Origin: Rhodanobacteraceae bacterium
GTDB lineage: Bacteria > Pseudomonadota > Gammaproteobacteria > Xanthomonadales > Rhodanobacteraceae
Length of the DNA stretch: 64,000 nucleotides
Assembly (NCBI GenBank): GCA_004299555.1
Contig: SCQU01000010.1
Coordinates: 124,001-188,000, forward strand
Reading direction: 5' to 3'
A program made the position numbers and the translations under genes. How positions within the stretch are numbered: the stretch's first letter is position 1; the number at the start of each line of letters is the position of its first letter. Below, in pieces: positions 60,806 through 64,000 of the stretch. Under the pieces are notes generated by a model. The model worked only from the letters and a program-made list of their open reading frames with translations. It had not been told where the DNA came from and made no database searches.

Positions 60806-62454
60806 CAGGCGATGACCTGGTCGACCACCTGTTGCGCTTCGGCCAGGATCGCGTCCAGGTGTTGGCGATCCTTGAAGGTTTCAGCGTAGATCTTGTATAT
60901 GTCCTCGGTGCCGGACGGGCGCGCCGCGAACCAGCCGTGCTCGGATGTGACCTTGATGCCGCCAATGGGGGCATGGTTCCCGGGGGCCTTGTCCACGATC
61001 GACGTTACCCGGTCGCCGGCCAGGGACTCAAGTTTCAAATCGCTTGAAGAGAGCTTTGCAAGTTTTTGTTTCTGCGCGGCATTCGCGACGGCTTGTACTC
61101 GATCAGTGAAGGGCGTGCCAAGTTCCTTGGCGAGCGCATGGTACACCTCGCCCGGATCGCGCCCCGCGCGCGCCGTGATTTCTGCCGAAAGCAGCGCCGG
61201 CACGATGCCGTCCTTGTCGGTGGTCCAGGCCGTACCGTCGCGCCGCAGGAACGAGGCGCCCGCACTTTCCTCGCCGCCAAAGCCGAGCGTGCCATCGAAC
61301 AGGCCGGGCGCAAACCACTTGAAACCAACCGGGGTTTCAAACAGGTTCCGGTGTGCCTTCGCCGCTACGCGGTCGATCAGTGCGGTGCTGACGACGGTCT
61401 TGCCAATGGCGACCGAACCTGGCCAGTAGGTGCGCTCGCGAAACAGGTAATCAACCATGACCGCGAGGTAGTGGTTTGACTGCAACAGCCCGGACGAGCG
61501 CGCGACGATGCCGTGCCGGTCGTGGTCGGTGTCGCACGCAAAGGCGACATCGTACTTGTCCTTCAATGCCAGCAGCCGCTGCATCGCAAACTCGGATGAC
61601 GGGTCCATCCGGATCTTGCCGTCCCAGTCCACGGTCATGAACGCGAACCTTGGGTCCACTTCTTCGCTCACGACGGTAAGGTCCAGCTGGTAGCGTTCCG
61701 CAATGCGCGCCCAGTAATGCACCCCCGCCCCGCCCAGCGGGTCGACCGCGAGCTTCAGCGCGGCGCCGCGAATGACCTCGAAGTCGATGACATTTGCCAG
61801 ATCGGTGACGTATGCATCAAGGTAATCGTGGGTCTGCGTGCTGGCCGCCGTGCAGGCCTGTGCGAACGGCACGCGCTTGACGCCGCCGAGCCTGCCCTCG
61901 AGATAATGATTGGCCTGCTGCTGCACCCAGGCGGTGATCTCGGTACCGGCCGGGCCGCCGTTGGCCGGGTTGTACTTGAAGCCGCCATTGTCGGGCGGAT
62001 TGTGTGACGGCGTGACCACGATGCCGTCGGCCAGACCCGAGTCGCGGCCACGGTTGTGGCCCAAGATCGCGTGCGATATGGCCGGCGTCGGCGTGAACTC
62101 GCCACGCTTGGACGTCACGACGGCGACGCCGTTCGCGGCCAGTACCTCGAGCGCCGACTTGAACGCGGGCTTGGACAGCGCGTGGGTGTCGTAACCAATG
62201 AACAGCGGGCCCGTGACGGATTCCTTTGCGCGGTAGTCGCAGATGGCCTGCGTGATCGCAAGGATGTGCCATTCGTTGAAACTGCCGTCGAGCGACGACC
62301 CGCGATGACCGGACGTGCCAAACGCCACGCGTTGTGCCGGGTTGGAAGGGTCCGGATGGATATCGGCATAAGCGGCCAACAGCTTGCCAAGGTCGACCAG
62401 GATCGACTTGGGAGCCGGCTTTCCAGCCAGCGGGCTCACCTTTTCGCTGCTCAT
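60805..62454 (-). CDS. pgm: Alpha-D-phosphoglucomutase
   Basis: A 549-residue phosphohexomutase interconverting glucose-1-P and glucose-6-P. Signatures: [20 protein letters not shown], active phosphoserine loop [17 protein letters not shown], metal loop [12 protein letters not shown], sugar loop [12 protein letters not shown] and phosphate-binding [15 protein letters not shown]. Length is typical of the Pgm (not ManB/AlgC) branch. The start overlaps the pgi stop (ATGA). Together with Pgi it links glycogen/sugar-phosphate pools to the phosphoketolase route. Confidence 0.97.
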   Translation of the reverse strand: MSSEKVSPLAGKPAPKSILVDLGKLLAAYADIHPDPSNPAQRVAFGTSGHRGSSLDGSFNEWHILAITQAICDYRAKESVTGPLFIGYDTHALSKPAFKSALEVLAANGVAVVTSKRGEFTPTPAISHAILGHNRGRDSGLADGIVVTPSHNPPDNGGFKYNPANGGPAGTEITAWVQQQANHYLEGRLGGVKRVPFAQACTAASTQTHDYLDAYVTDLANVIDFEVIRGAALKLAVDPLGGAGVHYWARIAERYQLDLTVVSEEVDPRFAFMTVDWDGKIRMDPSSEFAMQRLLALKDKYDVAFACDTDHDRHGIVARSSGLLQSNHYLAVMVDYLFRERTYWPGSVAIGKTVVSTALIDRVAAKAHRNLFETPVGFKWFAPGLFDGTLGFGGEESAGASFLRRDGTAWTTDKDGIVPALLSAEITARAGRDPGEVYHALAKELGTPFTDRVQAVANAAQKQKLAKLSSSDLKLESLAGDRVTSIVDKAPGNHAPIGGIKVTSEHGWFAARPSGTEDIYKIYAETFKDRQHLDAILAEAQQVVDQVIA

Positions 62455-64000
62455 TGGATCGATCCCTGTGCGGCGCGGTAGCGGCGAATCAGCGTGTTGG
62501 TCGAGTCGTCGTGGTCAAGCTTCGGTGTGCCCGGGGTTTGCAGCTCCGGAACGACCTTTCGCGCCAGCTGTTTGCCAAGCTCAACGCCCCACTGGTCGAA
62601 CGAGTCGATGTTCCAGATGGCGCCCTGGGTAAATACGCTGTGTTCGTACAACGCGACGAGGGTGCCAAGCGTACGCGGCGTCAGCTGGTCGGCGAGGATG
62701 GTGTTGGTGGGCCGGTTGCCATCGCACACGCGGTGGGGGACCAGCCAGTCCGGGGTGCCTTCCGCGCGCACCTGGTCCGCGGTCTTGCCAAAGGCCAGGG
62801 CTTCGGTTTGCGCGATCAGGTTGGCCATCAACAGGTCGTGCTGGTGCCCGAGCGGATCCAGCGGATGCATGAACCCGATGCAGTCGCAGGGGATCAACCG
62901 CGTACCCTGGTGGATCAACTGGTAGAACGAATGCTGTCCGTTGGTACCCGGCTCGCCCCAGTAGATGGGACCGGTCGCGCAGTCGACGCGCTCGCCGTCC
63001 AGCGTGACGTGTTTGCCGTTGGACTCCATCGTCAACTGTTGCAGATAGGCGGGAAAACGTTTCAGGTATTGCGCGTACGGCAGTACCGCAACGGTCTGCG
63101 CGCCGAAGAAATTGTTGTACCAGACCGCCAGCAGGCCCATGAGCAGCGGCAGGTTGTGTTCGGCTGGCGCATTGCGGAAATGCTCGTCCATCGCGTGGAA
63201 GCCGGCCAGCATCTCGCGAAACGATTCGGGCCCAATGGCCAGCATGGTCGACAGGCCAATCGCCGAGTCCATCGAATAGCGCCCACCAACCCAATCCCAA
63301 AAACCGAACATGTTGGCGGTGTCGATGCCGAACTTTTCGACCTCCGCCGCGTTGGTAGACACCGCCACAAAATGCCTGGCGACCACCGTCTCGTCGCCGC
63401 CAAGCTGCTGCACGCTCCAGTCGCGCGCCGCGCGGGCGTTGGTGAGGGTTTCGAGCGTGGTGAAGGTCTTGGAACAGACGATGAACAGGGTTTCCCCGGC
63501 GTCGAGGTCGCGCGTTGCCTCGGCAAGGTCGGTCGGGTCGACGTTGGACACGAAGCGGAACGTCATGTCGCGCCGGCTGAAGTGCTTCAGTGCCTCGTAG
63601 GCCATGACGGGGCCAAGGTCGGAACCGCCGATCCCGATGGAAATGACATTGCGCATCGGCTTGCCCGAATGCCCGAGCCACTCGCCCGAGCGCACCTTGT
63701 CGCTGAAGGCGGCCATGCGGTCCAGTACTGCGTGTACTTCCGGTACCACGTCCTTGCCGTCGACCAGGATGCACTCGGTGCGCGGCGCGCGCAGGGCCAC
63801 GTGCAGCACGGCGCGTTTTTCAGTTGCGTTTATCCTGTCACCGTGGAACATGGCATCGCGGCGTGCAAACACGCCCCGCGCCCTGGCGAGTTCAGCCAGA
63901 AGGCGGATGGTCTCGCCGGTGACAAGGTTCTTCGAGTAGTCAAGGTACAAGCCCGCACCTTCCGCCGTCAGCCGGGCGCCCCGTTGCGGGTAGGCATCGA
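62451..64000 (-). CDS. pgi: Glucose-6-phosphate isomerase (5' end missing)
   Basis: Open to the window edge on the minus strand; the reading [20 protein letters not shown] continues upstream of 63950, so about 516 residues are present and the N-terminus is outside. Signatures: [84 protein letters not shown] and [18 protein letters not shown]. It isomerises glucose-6-P and fructose-6-P, the latter a phosphoketolase substrate. First visible gene of the pgi-pgm-DUF2945 unit. Confidence 0.97.
   Translation of the reverse strand, partial: DAYPQRGARLTAEGAGLYLDYSKNLVTGETIRLLAELARARGVFARRDAMFHGDRINATEKRAVLHVALRAPRTECILVDGKDVVPEVHAVLDRMAAFSDKVRSGEWLGHSGKPMRNVISIGIGGSDLGPVMAYEALKHFSRRDMTFRFVSNVDPTDLAEATRDLDAGETLFIVCSKTFTTLETLTNARAARDWSVQQLGGDETVVARHFVAVSTNAAEVEKFGIDTANMFGFWDWVGGRYSMDSAIGLSTMLAIGPESFREMLAGFHAMDEHFRNAPAEHNLPLLMGLLAVWYNNFFGAQTVAVLPYAQYLKRFPAYLQQLTMESNGKHVTLDGERVDCATGPIYWGEPGTNGQHSFYQLIHQGTRLIPCDCIGFMHPLDPLGHQHDLLMANLIAQTEALAFGKTADQVRAEGTPDWLVPHRVCDGNRPTNTILADQLTPRTLGTLVALYEHSVFTQGAIWNIDSFDQWGVELGKQLARKVVPELQTPGTPKLDHDDSTNTLIRRYRAAQGSIQ

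Noticed and set aside
1-64000. CRISPR arrays, tRNA and rRNA genes
   Set aside because: No regularly spaced repeats, cloverleaf-like ends or rRNA-like segments were noticed while reading through the window.

Overview
The window looks like a GC-rich (roughly two-thirds G+C by eye) chromosome segment of a facultatively anaerobic, denitrifying Gram-negative bacterium, most likely a beta- or gammaproteobacterium. Reasons: a TolC-type outer-membrane protein and a porin-like outer-membrane cytochrome; a NosR-dependent (clade I type) nitrous oxide reductase operon; a long-Q-loop cytochrome bd oxidase; FNR-family regulation; and QseBC-like signalling. No rRNA, tRNA or CRISPR array was seen. The species cannot be named from the sequence.

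Layout. 0-3.6 kb: sulfide module on the minus strand (SQR, DUF2892, DUF302, TolC running off the left edge), divergent from a BigR/SqrR-type ArsR repressor with a palindromic operator between them. 4.0-9.4 kb: plus-strand haem cluster with coproporphyrin ferrochelatase, coproporphyrinogen oxidase and coproheme decarboxylase, interleaved with DinB-, AhpD- and YceI-family genes. This is the coproporphyrin-dependent route usually associated with Gram-positive bacteria. 9.4-14.3 kb: a poorly organised stretch, a MOSC-ferredoxin reductase fusion, a mercaptopyruvate sulfurtransferase and IS3-family debris. 14.2-17.6 kb: a Sel1-like secreted protein and a PAS-GAF hybrid histidine kinase, each preceded by a copy of the same ~91-bp repeat. 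17.8-23.1 kb: a ribonucleotide-reductase-like protein without the catalytic barrel, two small membrane or hypothetical genes, cytochrome b561 and a QseBC-like two-component pair. 23.1-35.3 kb: a minus-strand block, FNR-type-2 reductase, HiPIP, ApbE (NosX), NosR, NosZ, NosD, NosF, NosY, NosL, TatA, TatB, TatC. 35.6-39.1 kb: two tandem universal stress proteins, an orphan OmpR-type regulator and a Crp/Fnr regulator. 39.6-41.0 kb: a fused monohaem c-type cytochrome/outer-membrane barrel (Cyc2-like architecture). 41.4-47.9 kb: cydABX-DC, with cydB frameshifted as read. 48.2-58.5 kb: PhaC-like hydrolase, phosphoketolase, MaoC-phosphotransacetylase fusion, acetate kinase, proton-pumping P-type ATPase, universal stress protein and hemerythrin. 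58.7-64 kb: OsmC, DedA-rhodanese fusion, a DUF2945 protein, phosphoglucomutase and glucose-6-phosphate isomerase, which runs off the right edge.

How the parts may work together (inference). Thirteen 14-bp inverted repeats of the FNR/Anr/Dnr type (TTGAY-N4-RTCAA and relatives) lie in front of the sulfide, RNR-like, QseBC-like, nos, usp, cyd, PhaC-like/phosphoketolase, hemerythrin and OsmC units. Most sit about 45-80 bp before a start codon. The window therefore reads as a low-oxygen/nitrosative-stress island. It would combine N2O and bd-oxidase respiration, sulfide oxidation, haem supply by an oxygen- or peroxide-using route, substrate-level ATP from acetyl-phosphate, proton extrusion and stress proteins. 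The Crp/Fnr protein at 38343-39065 is one candidate controller, but it lacks the N-terminal cysteine cluster of true FNR.
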